Positions 9,401-12,531 of a stretch of DNA of 13,039 nucleotides are shown one piece after another; position 1 is the stretch's first letter; each line of letters begins with the position of its first letter. The notes below the pieces were generated by a model. That model was not told the origin of the DNA, did no database searches, and saw only the letters and a program-made list of their open reading frames with translations. The DNA lies in contig JAEYSM010000073.1 in the NCBI GenBank assembly GCA_023434665.1, forward strand, positions 1 through 13,039, read 5' to 3'. The DNA is from Bacteroidota bacterium. Its GTDB lineage: Bacteria; Bacteroidota; Bacteroidia; Bacteroidales; Lentimicrobiaceae. A program made the translations under genes and the position numbers.

Positions 9401-10088
9401 ACCTTTTACTCCTCCACCTTCTTATACATATTTCTGGACTGCAATTGATGGCGGACCTATACCTGCAGGGCAGCAAACAAATGAAGATCTTTCCGGCTTG
9501 CCAAGTGGAACTTACCATGTAGTGGCGACCGATGCCAATGGTTGCACGGTTGAAGGGGAATGGGAAGTTACCAGTGAAGATACTGAAGACCCAACATTCA
9601 CACCTCCGGCAGCTCAATCTTTCTGTGTTGAGAGTATTTTTTCAGCAGTTTATGATGGCGTTCCCGGATTTAATGCAGACATTCTACCTGATCCGTTATT
9701 TACACCTCCATACCCAAGTGATTGGCGCAGACCTGACTGGTATATTATTAATGCTGATAATACCCCGTCATCTGATCTTGACATTGAGGATGTTTTAGAT
9801 AATTGCTGTACTGAGGAAGAACTTCTTGAGGGACTTACATGGGTAATTCACTATGACGAAAGTCTTGTTCCTCCACATGCCGATCTGAGCGGTACAGGTC
9901 AACCATCGACATATGATATAAACAATGATGGCATTGTAGATGAAATTATCCTGTGGGGAACACCTGACAATGATGATTTAATTCACACAATAACATACAC
10001 TTTAACCGACTGCAATGGAAACGAGGCAAATTCAGTAACAGTAAACATAACAATTAAACCAAGACCAAATGTAATTAAACAACCATAA
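3..10088 (+). CDS. Giant multidomain surface protein (adhesin-like), 5'-truncated
   Basis: The frame is open from the first complete codon (base 3) to TAA at 10086-10088, giving 3361 visible residues. The first internal ATG (147) lies inside a continuing domain, so the true start is upstream of the window. Order by base: beta-sandwich-like segment 3-497; Glu-rich linker 498-740; glycine-rich domain 741-1376; Ig/PKD-like modules 1377-3272; DUF11-like 3273-3672 and 4059-4458; Ig-like modules 4467-5823; HYR-like modules 5829-6558; PKD-like 6560-7368; HYR and related modules 7369-8943; DUF11-like 8944-9318; SprB-like 9319-9580; C-terminal module 9581-10085. Such architecture is known from Bacteroidota T9SS cargo and adhesins; no catalytic domain is visible. 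The protein ends in KPRPNVIKQP without a recognisable type A (TIGR04183) or type B (TIGR04131) sorting domain. Adhesion or matrix building is inferred. Many paired cysteines fit an extracellular location. Confidence 0.93.
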   Translation, partial: TLKAQQPVEASWTLQQSDAGTYSEGISATAFSSGSGLIAFRHDSENGAMSCGWNSKSLDTADYYQYTITPEEGKTLTITDINMDVNLDRVNMRFAVHYSTDNFRQQSTAVGNSVYVGMKSSRQLHISTRITISYPQTLSIRVYGWSAPTPAVNFFNSNVVISGHFEEEEEELAEVKEELVPEDEVELPLMEIGEDDETLLEQLAETEIQAGIPEEPLADMGLSEQPNLFEIEGQDTGGREGERGGDVFDTPGPYTWTCSPGMTSVTVECWGGGGRGGVRTSGYNVGYAGGGGGAYSRSVINVTSGESYDVHVGAGSSSTSAGGDSWFNTTSTILAKGGSSVADNSNNSGIGGQGSQGIGTIKYNGGYGAKGDDSYGGGGGSSAGSTQVGNFTNTTTIQRPGAIAPFNGGSGGQGANSSTTGQNGVNPGGGGGGGYRGGLLASTKDPGSGANGQVIITYCEIYNIQPAGPICSGTSTQIKLSGSESGVNYQLRRNGTPIGPAVPGNGSLITFENQSLAGAYTIIATHATLGCQSIMNGTLTFTQSPDVALGTIPSVCRGTTSTTLSYSVTEGNPTRYMIDWDNAANGQGFTDVPITTTLPASPISITVPAGAAPGTYNGTIKVRDNNGCEGNTHNISITIHPNPTITLGPNPSVCQGATTANLTYSATTGNPDRYSIDYNPIAETAGFNDQTNALLSISPINLIVAASAPAGTYQGTLTVRNSTTGCISADYPITITINPDVFVNAGIDQEVCSTTASVNISGSVSGGATTGTWTSSGTGTFANPNALSTTYTFSAGDIATGSVTLTLTSADPTGPCTAVSDFLIVTIRQVATVNAGPDQHKCESSPAVTLAGVIGGGATSAIWSGGAGTYTPNNTALNAIYTPTASEIANGSVTLTLTTNDPVGPCNAVSDQVVIIFDDAPTVNAGSDKSVCADAPSVTLEGSIGGSATSATWSGGTGTYNPNNTTLNAVYTPSATEIMNGAVTLTLTTDDPIGLCGAVSDQMIITINPLPVANAGTDRSIYRGQSTTIGSTAVAGNTYHWTASPADGTLNPNVAMPVVSPLVTTTYTLTVTSAAGCTSTDQVIVTVTDNISISKSMTITPLKPGDPVQYTIVYQNNNEANQPALNVEVKDYLPPSALFTFTSATPAPTTNSGGVLTWNFATLPVGTYSIIINGICGSIGNSNWPTYNPATYYIMTGGGSETLSNNASVQNASTPAPIYISAPVDKTVQQYCGPDLQPNSVNGYIKSATPTYIYYSFTITNNGNISDKFDLTATGTILTFQVENLNGQQLSTTPWLAPGESLPFLLKVSISGGTPPDQTSLAQLKAKSFVCGTEDVSNITTYIYGGNIPGDACNLQITKTSSANPVTVGNNFTYTITVTNSGDPAQETVIEDALPPEVNYVSSAWSVTEIGATVTLTYLPLTHTLRGVYKFNPKNQLNNGKLIRITIVVTPNCDAVPSITNNAKVTSSTADLNMDNNAVSITTNVLSNLPTPTITPPAPVICSGSTVTLTASGAPAGHGYKWYDIDGNLVFTGNPFTTPALTANATYYAAIFETANPDCESPQTPINISVLTVDDVTDPVDAVVCEGETVSFSVTATGTGTLSYKWQVDTGSGFTDVVNNAIYSGANSQTLTITGALLSMDGYQYRCMVQSGTCGYSVISNAATLTINPKPSITPENTDQSVCINTPITNIIYNVSGTYSSVSVLGLPTGVTYSQTGNTITISGIPTTAGVFIFTVTATGICPPDATATGTITVNPDATIQLTSAIGTDNQSLCTNNPITPITYLIGGSSTGAYVTGLPAGVTGQYSGGVFTITGTPTVTGTYNYTVYTTGECEQTSTSGTITLFAVPAVTPSDVVGICPGALSFTLPYTATGNPNTYNIIIGTPAFPGFVPIINATLTSSPLTIPLPSVVVEGTYQFFITVSSSEGCTSSPMPFNVTFEDVIIPVAKCKPYTAFLDENGIAIISPDDVNNNSTDNCGIESITVSPNTFTCNNVGNNTVTLTVTDYYGNSSTCTALVTVVDNIGPMAHCKNITVDLDENGIATITPEMVNDASTDNCGISFMTVNPDTFDCSNQGANTVTLTVTDENGNSSACTATVTIRDNVQPVALCKDYTITLNPSTGTATLVPANIDNGSYDNCGGVTLSLSGQTTYDCGDFNAGIPIPVTLIVTDESGNQSTCTANVMVESTLEITQMYLDICGARFNSTVIGGSGGYHYYWDATDPINNGRKPFANCVLFCAGQSTHTSSNPWLYTWLPDGTYYTTLTVTDSRGCRVTEELTFNTTGTNKIIEDSEACEGETVTYTVGTLEWWNYEFDWTWEGCTRISGGGVDDKFITVIWDQGPGNYQISALVDPQIFGLCLEIDIYNVTVHPMPVPIFNSYADNICPQSTQTYTLTQTYTSHIWTVTGGTITAGGNPGQNFVTVHWGNGPTGTVSVEVTNTFDCSASSQITINIFDNEDPTIACPAPVTVNAVYNQCYATGVNLGTPITNDNCGIALVTNNALIQFPVGTSIVTWTVTDYAGRTATCNQSVTVIDNQYPTVLTQDITVYLGVDGTVIITETDIDDGSYDNCGIDDMALSQYTFDCSNIGENEVELTVTDLGGLQSTGTATVTVIDNIPPTISQCPILRTIEGCSAFDIIDPPYATILTNTTYEIFNITNQGIVTDNCPLNITVQYIDEITSTTPCSITVERKWRISDGVNFDECIQTVIINDSQPPQLTGILPGGHLDNTCISEVPPAPTVTEISALYTDNCKTPTVIPDETSITGTSCSWTATYNYIVTDGCNETIASVIYTGDDTEEPVITGTIPTTPIAGCSATDIPIALTTVTALEALGITISDNCTPDASLVVTSSDAAPSGNCPITIVRTYTITDACSNASTITQTFEIDDQINPEITCPVAGTQPVIVNTGNAYTHNAPPNWDATATDNCGVQSLVAMLSGDTDSGPHTTLNGVVFNQGTTTVTWTATDACGNTSTCTFNVVVEGSADISVVKTVSPVGAVVPGQTLTYTVVVTNLGPAAAPLIELFDNMPPQVDLISWTLNGVPQSLPYSGYCDLTNLAFGDSQTVTYTVKVKCSTINSIANTATVLLPPPLSDLNNSNNSSTVTNPIGNFLQVTASIIQGDCQSNGEIDITVTGGTPFTPPPSYTYFWTAIDGGPIPAGQQTNEDLSGLPSGTYHVVATDANGCTVEGEWEVTSEDTEDPTFTPPAAQSFCVESIFSAVYDGVPGFNADILPDPLFTPPYPSDWRRPDWYIINADNTPSSDLDIEDVLDNCCTEEELLEGLTWVIHYDESLVPPHADLSGTGQPSTYDINNDGIVDEIILWGTPDNDDLIHTITYTLTDCNGNEANSVTVNITIKPRPNVIKQP
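498..740 (+). other. Glu-rich acidic linker in the giant protein
   Basis: Right after SGHF the protein runs into EEEEEELAEVKEELVPEDEV and stays strongly acidic for about 80 residues (for example IGEDDETLLEQLAETE), ending in a short Gly/Arg/Glu patch (GREGERGGD). At DNA level the two ends are near-pure purine runs (about 498-511 and 710-736). It separates the N-terminal segment from the glycine-rich domain. It is probably a disordered, highly charged spacer; calcium binding is possible but no defined motif is present. Confidence 0.75.
741..1376 (+). other. Glycine-rich domain of the giant protein
   Basis: It opens with YTWTCSPGMTSVTVECWGGG, contains repeated short Gly runs (GYAGGGGGAYSR, GDDSYGGGGGSS, PGGGGGGGYRGG) and closes with GANGQVIITY. 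This opening and closing match the glycine-rich domain seen in bacterial surface proteins and in phage tail-fibre tips, where poly-Gly loops form a binding surface. The family match rests on the 'TVPxGVTSVTVEXWGGGG ... GANGxVxIxY' pattern. Its position between a spacer and the Ig-like stalk would suit a ligand-binding module; that role is inferred. Confidence 0.75.
1638..2219 (+). repeat. Tandem pair of GNPxRYxIDW-type Ig-like modules
   Basis: Two adjacent modules of about 97 residues share the order SVC(R/Q)GTT, LSYS or LTYS, GNPxRYxID, GF.D, SPI, a PAGTY or PGTYNGT strand and a closing GC..I.ITI.P. The first spans about 1638-1925 and the second about 1926-2219. A third, diverged copy lies near 5544-5823 (ICPGALSFTLPYTATGNP ... 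VEGTYQFFITVSSSEGC). They are structural repeats at protein level; the DNA copies have diverged. Confidence 0.7.
2220..3272 (+). repeat. VNAG module array (three close copies plus one divergent)
   Basis: Copies at about 2220-2489, 2490-2759 and 2760-3029 each run VNAG.D..VC, a Gly/Ala/Thr strand (GGATSA.WSGG.GTY), a YTP or YTF segment with A(S/T)EI..G, then VTLTLT..DP.GPC.AVSD. A shorter fourth copy (3030-3272: VANAGTDRSI ... YTLTVTSAAGCTSTDQVIVT) keeps the start and end but not the middle. Copies 2 and 3 are the most alike (WSGGAGTYTPNNTALNAIYT against WSGGTGTYNPNNTTLNAVYT), which suggests relatively recent duplication. This PKD-like module is common in Bacteroidota extracellular proteins. 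Confidence 0.8.
3273..4458 (+). other. DUF11-like domain pair with an intervening module
   Basis: The first segment begins ISISKSMTITPLKPGDPVQY and has the DUF11 hallmarks of an ITP..PGD..QYTI.Y.N start and a V.DYLPP strand. The last segment (from about 4059) begins NLQITKTSSANPVTVGNNFT, then TVTNSGDP, IEDALPP, and ends with D.NMDNNAVSITT, the usual DUF11 ending. Between them, about 3700-4041, lies an unassigned strand-rich module (YYSFTITNNGNISDKFDLTA). DUF11 (PF01345) repeats occur in large bacterial surface proteins as stalk elements. A third DUF11 lies at 8944-9318 (DISVVKTVSPVGAVVPGQTL ... LSDLNNSNNSSTVT). Confidence 0.8.
4467..5823 (+). other. Run of Ig-like / PKD-like modules
   Basis: Five modules in a row. 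The first (4467-4722) reads PTITPPAPVICSGSTVTLTA ... YKWYD, typical of the Ig-like fold near CHU-type C-termini. The second (4723-5010) has VVCEGETVSFSVTATGTGTL, YKWQVDTGSGF and YQYRCMVQSGTCG, a clear Ig-like pattern. Two related modules follow (5011-5268 and 5269-5543), each with Q(S)xC.N.PIT.I.Y...G, GLP.GVT and a T(T)AG or TVTGTY strand. The last (5544-5823) is the diverged GNP-type module. Domain edges are approximate. Confidence 0.7.
5829..6558 (+). repeat. Three tandem HYR-like modules
   Basis: Three modules of about 80 residues follow each other: VAKCKPYTAFLDENGIAIIS, MAHCKNITVDLDENGIATIT and VALCKDYTITLNPSTGTATL. Each continues to a DNCG turn (STDNCGIES, STDNCGISF, SYDNCGGVT), a conserved F(T/D)C or YDCG strand, and the closing TVTLTVTD..GNSS.CTA.VTV. 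The DNA of copies 1 and 2 is still similar around 5995-6060 and 6235-6300 (a shared CCCTAACAGT-ACCGA stretch), so that duplication is comparatively young. HYR-type (PF02494-like) modules are Ig-fold stalk elements, here without catalytic residues. Confidence 0.8.
7369..8943 (+). repeat. Second HYR / HYR-related module array
   Basis: Six modules in series. The first (7369-7602: DPTIACPAPVTVNA ... TNDNCGIALV ... FPVGTSIVTWTVTDYAGRTA) is a textbook HYR. The second (7603-7848) resembles the 5829-6558 type. Three less typical modules follow, with DNCPL, DNCKT and DNCTP turns and a WRISDG or YTITDAC strand. The last (8662-8943: INPEITCPVAG ... DNCGVQSL ... GTTTVTWTATDACGNTSTC) is again typical HYR. 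The DNC turn marks almost every unit. This looks like an extended stalk made by repeated duplication and divergence. Confidence 0.8.
9319..10085 (+). other. SprB-like repeat and C-terminal module
   Basis: The segment 9319-9580 (VTASIIQGDCQSNGEIDITV ... GLPSGTYHVVATDANGCTVE) fits the SprB repeat (PF13573), named for the Flavobacterium johnsoniae gliding adhesin. The final segment has an unusual insert with PYPSDWRRPDWYIINADN, a DNCC turn, WVIHYDESLVPPHADLSGTG, and a YDINNDGIVDE stretch that looks like a dockerin-type calcium loop (DxNxDGxxD). It ends with HTITYTLTDCNGNEANSVTV and then KPRPNVIKQP. No glycine-tyrosine-rich type A domain and no 'NRWG/DGTYYY' type B domain is present. Confidence 0.65.
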
Positions 10089-10096
10089 AATACCTT

Positions 10097-10147
10097 CCGG
10101 TCCGGGGATTCTAATAATTGCCCCCATTAGCCCCGGCCGGATTTTTA
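10097..10147 (+). terminator. Intrinsic terminator of the giant gene
   Basis: The left arm CCGGTCCGGGG (10097-10107) pairs with CCCCGGCCGG (10131-10140), leaving one bulged T. The stem continues inward with CTAAT (10111-10115) pairing ATTAG (10126-10130) across a 10-base loop. ATTTTTAT follows at once, giving the T-run. It begins 8 bases after the stop codon, so the giant gene probably ends transcription here and the next gene has its own promoter. Confidence 0.88.
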
Positions 10148-10327
10148 TAAAATCTAAGTGAAACGAAAACAAAGCCTATGATAAATGAAATACAGTAATT
10201 GACCACGCAGCCTTTACAGGCAAACAAGTATGTAATCTTCTCATTTTTTTCACGCTCTCATTATGAGGCACAACAAAATCAATCATTAATAAACAAATTT
10301 TCAATTAACCATTAAATTTTAAACAAA
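10148..10327 (+). promoter_or_regulatory. Leader region of the 367-aa secreted protein
   Basis: This A/T-rich spacer lies between the terminator and the next start. It should hold the promoter, but I found no good match to the Bacteroidota TTG / TAnnTTTG promoter elements. A short palindrome, CTCATTATGAG, lies at 10257-10267, about 60 bases before the start codon. The last 30 bases are almost purely A/T (ending TTTTAAACAAA before ATG), which is the normal Bacteroidota initiation context without a Shine-Dalgarno sequence. Confidence 0.35.
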
Positions 10328-11431
10328 ATGAAAAAGCAACTATTATTTATTTTAGTGGTATTTATTACCATGGGATTCTCTTTACCAGTCTATAGTCAGA
10401 CAAGTACACCATTAGTTCCACGAGAATTAGATTGTATCGATTTAGAAGACGAGTTGAATGTTGTCCCAGGCCAACCCTATACCTATACGGTGGAAGTTCC
10501 ATCACCTGACGGTGCAAAAACATTTCATTGGTTTGTTACTCAGGATGAATCTATGATATCGGGTGGTAGTATAATTGCCAACATTGAAGCTTTTCCTGGT
10601 GCAATATTGGCTGATGGTTCGGTCAACTATGATGATGCTGATGCAATTGATCCTAATGTAACCTTAACTTTTTCTAGTTTTCAGCTTGATACCGATGAGT
10701 ATGTTTTTGTTGCAGTTCTAGTTACAAATACTGATGCTGATGGTTGTGAAACGAATAACTTCAAAGTATATAGAATTCTGCCTGTTCATGCTTTCAGTTT
10801 AGATATAGCCAATGCTACTGCTGAGGATATGATTTTCGGAGAGGACTATGGTGCAAATATTGACAATTGTTTGGCATCTATAGTGGCAGCAGATTACGAT
10901 GCAACTAATAATGAAATGGATTACGATTTTGGAGTAAATACATTTTATTATGTAGTCGCTGCTGCAAACTTCTCTGGAAGTTGGCAACTTAGAGCTGAAT
11001 TAGCTGGTTTAACATTATCACAGACAGCAACTATTACTTGGGGTTATACTTTTGCAACTGCAGGAGATAATGTAATAGCTCCTGCACTTTCAACCGATGG
11101 TGAATTTACTTCTCCTGTTTTAGTAGAAGCTCAAGATGAATCTGGTGCTGTGGGTGCAGCAGGTGAACAGATATGGATAAAAATGGTAATTGACCATGGA
11201 AATACATTTGAAGGTGATGCAATTTCACAATACAGCCTTGCAGTAAATGGAAATCTTGTCGCAACTGTTTCTCCATTAGGACTGGTACCAAACGGTGCTG
11301 ATGTACATCATGAAGGAACAACTTGTGCTCAAGTAGATTTTGATGATATTGCATTACAATCGCTCAAACCAAGACCAGATGTTAATTCTGTTAGTCCTCC
11401 TGCTCCTGGATTCTTACCAGTAGGAAACTAA
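10328..11431 (+). CDS. Secreted protein of unknown function, PKD-like N-terminal domain
   Basis: The 367-residue protein starts at ATG 10328. Its signal peptide has KK at positions 3-4, a hydrophobic core (LLFILVVFITMGFSL) and probable cleavage near VYSQ (residues 21-24). Residues about 42-153 form a strand-rich PKD/Ig-like domain (VVPGQPYTYTVEV, FHWFV, a DGCETNNFKVY end). Residues about 155-345 form a second, unrecognised domain (DMIFGEDYGANIDNC, MDYDFGVNTFYYVVAA, ISQYSLAVNGNLVATV). The tail is LKPRPDVNSV and a Pro-rich end. The first domain resembles that of the third gene, and the KPRP motif recurs at the end of the giant protein. No enzyme motif is visible. Export across the inner membrane is well supported; a surface role in a shared system is inferred. 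TAA is followed in frame by TAG. Confidence 0.92.
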   Translation: MKKQLLFILVVFITMGFSLPVYSQTSTPLVPRELDCIDLEDELNVVPGQPYTYTVEVPSPDGAKTFHWFVTQDESMISGGSIIANIEAFPGAILADGSVNYDDADAIDPNVTLTFSSFQLDTDEYVFVAVLVTNTDADGCETNNFKVYRILPVHAFSLDIANATAEDMIFGEDYGANIDNCLASIVAADYDATNNEMDYDFGVNTFYYVVAAANFSGSWQLRAELAGLTLSQTATITWGYTFATAGDNVIAPALSTDGEFTSPVLVEAQDESGAVGAAGEQIWIKMVIDHGNTFEGDAISQYSLAVNGNLVATVSPLGLVPNGADVHHEGTTCAQVDFDDIALQSLKPRPDVNSVSPPAPGFLPVGN

Positions 11432-11449
11432 TAGTTTATTGAATCGTTG

Positions 11450-11520
11450 CTTTTTCAACCTAAACCCCTTCCGTGCGGTACAATTTGGCACCGTGCGGAA
11501 AGGGAAAAAGGTTCAAGAAG
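11450..11520. repeat. 71-base imperfect palindrome (long hairpin) after the 367-aa gene
   Basis: The outer arms CTTTTTCAACCT (11450-11461) and AGGTTCAAGAAG (11509-11520) pair at 11 of 12 positions, counting one G-U. After a small A-rich internal loop, the inner arms CCCCTTCCGTGCGGT (11465-11479) and ACCGTGCGGAAAGGG (11490-11504) pair at 14 of 15, counting two G-U pairs, around a 10-base loop. The structure lies 18 bases after the stop and probably protects or ends the transcript. No T-run follows it on either strand, so it is not a textbook terminator and could be a dispersed palindromic element. Confidence 0.75.
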
Positions 11521-11531
11521 GCTGAAGGCAA

Positions 11532-11549
11532 ATCCCAATTTATTGGGAT
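11532..11549. repeat. Perfect short hairpin
   Basis: ATCCCAAT (11532-11539) and ATTGGGAT (11542-11549) are exact reverse complements separated by TT. It follows the longer palindrome by 11 bases. Downstream sequence is A/G-rich rather than T-rich, so it is not a clear terminator on the + strand. Confidence 0.6.
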
Positions 11550-11559
11550 AAGAATAAGA

Positions 11560-12360
11560 AGTGTAAAAAGGCCCCATACTCTGAACTTATAAGGGTTGAA
11601 AAAACATAATTGATCGTACTTAAACATCTCACTACTTCGAGATGTATTCCTTATATCAATAAGCCGTCGTACGGCATTGGTCTTACGTTAATCGTTGATA
11701 CAATGACATGACTTCGCTTAAATATGGTACGCATTTATCTCCCGAAAGAGAGTAATCGTTTGCATTTCGCCCGTGCTGACATTCTATGTCTTAGTCCGGT
11801 GAGGATGCCCTCGGTTTTCTGGTTGTTGTCAGTATCCGGCAATCGCCATATGGTTCACTTTATGAGTAACTAACGGGAGCTGCACGCTTTAATCTTTTGT
11901 AATCATCTGCCGGCATTATGCTGTCAGTAAATGAAATGGAACATAGATTCTATATCTATGAAGTTAACTGCCGGGGAGTTATTCCCTCAGGCGATTGTTA
12001 AACTAATACCTAATAAAATGTAATTAATGATAAATAATTTAAACAAGCACGGACCACATAGTGATCTGATGCAAGGTGATGGCCTAAACCGGGGTTCTCC
12101 TCCTTCTTGTCCGGTTGGCAATACCTATGTACTGGTGATTGAACCACCCGGTTATCGACGACGACATGCAGAACCCGTTAGTCGTACCAATATCAATATT
12201 GCAGGATCCCTCTTAGTGTGTGGGCTCCCGGTTATGAGTCAGACCGGTCGGCCCGAATACTCACCCCCTTACGCGACTCATCAGCCCGGTTCACAGCTAG
12301 TTACTGTGACGGTGAAACACAACCTGATTGATGTAAGGGGATCGCTATGCGCTAAGCATT
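11560..12360. other. Hairpin-rich region without a convincing gene; candidate structured RNA or decayed element
   Basis: About 800 bases with frequent stops in the first half and no recognisable protein. Local inverted repeats are dense: CATCTC/GAGATG (11625-11644), GCCG/CGGC (11663-11675), a CTCCC-GAAA-GAGAG hairpin with a GNRA loop (11739-11752), GACAT/ATGTC (11778-11790), GAGG/CCTC (11801-11812), CATAGA/TCTATG (11942-11960), GCCGGGGA/TTCCC..GGC (11970-11992), GGTT..CAATACC/GGTGATTGAACC (12113-12145), and GGGCT..ATGAGTC/GACTCAT.AGCCC (12222-12287). The second half is more G/C-rich than the neighbouring genes. I do not recognise a known RNA family: no tRNA, tmRNA, RNase P or clear group II intron domain V pattern was found. 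Confidence 0.4.
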
Positions 12361-12494
12361 CAGAATTCAGCTGTCAGCTGTCAGCTATCAGAGAACCAAA
12401 AACAAAGAACAAAGAACAGTTTTTGGAACAAAGAACAAAGAACAAAGAACAATTTTTGGAACAAAGAACAAAGAACAAAGAACAATCTTCATAA
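12027..12494 (+). CDS. Doubtful 155-codon open frame
   Basis: A frame starts at ATG 12027 in an A/T-rich context that would suit Bacteroidota initiation (MINNLNKHGPHSD). I think it is more likely chance than a gene. The first 110 codons translate to a Pro/Gly/Arg-rich sequence with no family resemblance, across DNA full of inverted repeats. The last 35 codons are a read-through of the 33-bp tandem repeat (KTKNKEQFLEQR). There is no signal peptide or transmembrane segment, unlike the three genes around it. If real, it would be a small basic cytoplasmic protein. Confidence 0.15.
   Translation: MINNLNKHGPHSDLMQGDGLNRGSPPSCPVGNTYVLVIEPPGYRRRHAEPVSRTNINIAGSLLVCGLPVMSQTGRPEYSPPYATHQPGSQLVTVTVKHNLIDVRGSLCAKHSEFSCQLSAIREPKTKNKEQFLEQRTKNKEQFLEQRTKNKEQSS
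12368..12391. repeat. 7-bp tandem repeat, unit CAGCTGT
   Basis: CAGCTGT occurs at 12368-12374 and 12375-12381, then CAGCTAT at 12382-12388 and a partial CAG. Each unit contains the palindrome CAGCTG. It lies directly ahead of a second, different 7-bp based array. Confidence 0.85.
12394..12492. repeat. Nested repeat: 33-bp unit built from AACAAAG heptamers
   Basis: Three consecutive 33-base units lie at 12394-12426, 12427-12459 and 12460-12492. Each is three AACAAAG-type heptamers followed by a 12-base AACAATTTTTGG spacer (AACAGTTTTTGG in unit 1; AACAATCTTCAT in unit 3). The first heptamer of unit 1 is degenerate (AACCAAA). CCAAAAAC (12396-12403) is the reverse complement of GTTTTTGG (12419-12426), so unit 1 can also fold. 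The array ends 39 bases before the proposed start of the next gene, so copy-number change could alter its upstream region. Confidence 0.92.
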
Positions 12495-12531
12495 TCTCTC
12501 ATGAGTAAGAATCAGTAAATAATAGTATATT
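12493..12531 (+). promoter_or_regulatory. Short leader ahead of the third gene
   Basis: An A/T-rich stretch between the repeat array and the proposed TTG start. It holds the palindrome CTCATGAG (12498-12505), similar to CTCATTATGAG ahead of the 367-aa gene. TATATTTTG (12526-12534) is close to the Bacteroidota TAnnTTTG element but has one extra base and overlaps the proposed start, so I do not call it a promoter. In-frame TAA TAG at 12520-12525 sets the upstream limit of the coding frame. Confidence 0.3.

Noticed and set aside
484..9617. Many 60-120 codon frames opposite or overlapping the giant gene
   Set aside because: They are antisense or out-of-frame shadows of a repetitive, biased coding sequence. 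Several are Ser/Cys- or Leu-rich low-complexity translations, and none has independent support.
9581..10088. T9SS type A or type B C-terminal domain on the giant protein
   Set aside because: No 'YPNP' start or Lys-rich end of type A, and no 'NGDGxND ... NRWG' pattern of type B. The NNDGIVDE stretch is a short calcium-loop-like motif only.
11740..11880. Short stop-to-stop frames on both strands (about 30-40 codons)
   Set aside because: Too short, no family resemblance, no start context, and broken by stops on each side. I treat them as chance frames within the hairpin-rich region.
12280..12310. tRNA T-arm-like sequence (GGTTCACAGC)
   Set aside because: It lacks the GGTTCGANTCC pattern, and no matching acceptor, D-arm or anticodon arm could be placed around it.
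11560..12360. Group II intron or retron
   Set aside because: Dense hairpins and a GAAA loop invite the idea, but I found no GUGYG 5' end, no domain V with GNRA loop and AGC triad, and no reverse transcriptase in the window.
12394..12492. CRISPR-like array (33-bp repeats)
   Set aside because: The units are directly adjacent with no unique spacers, and are built from a simple AACAAAG heptamer. It is a tandem repeat; no cas genes are present.
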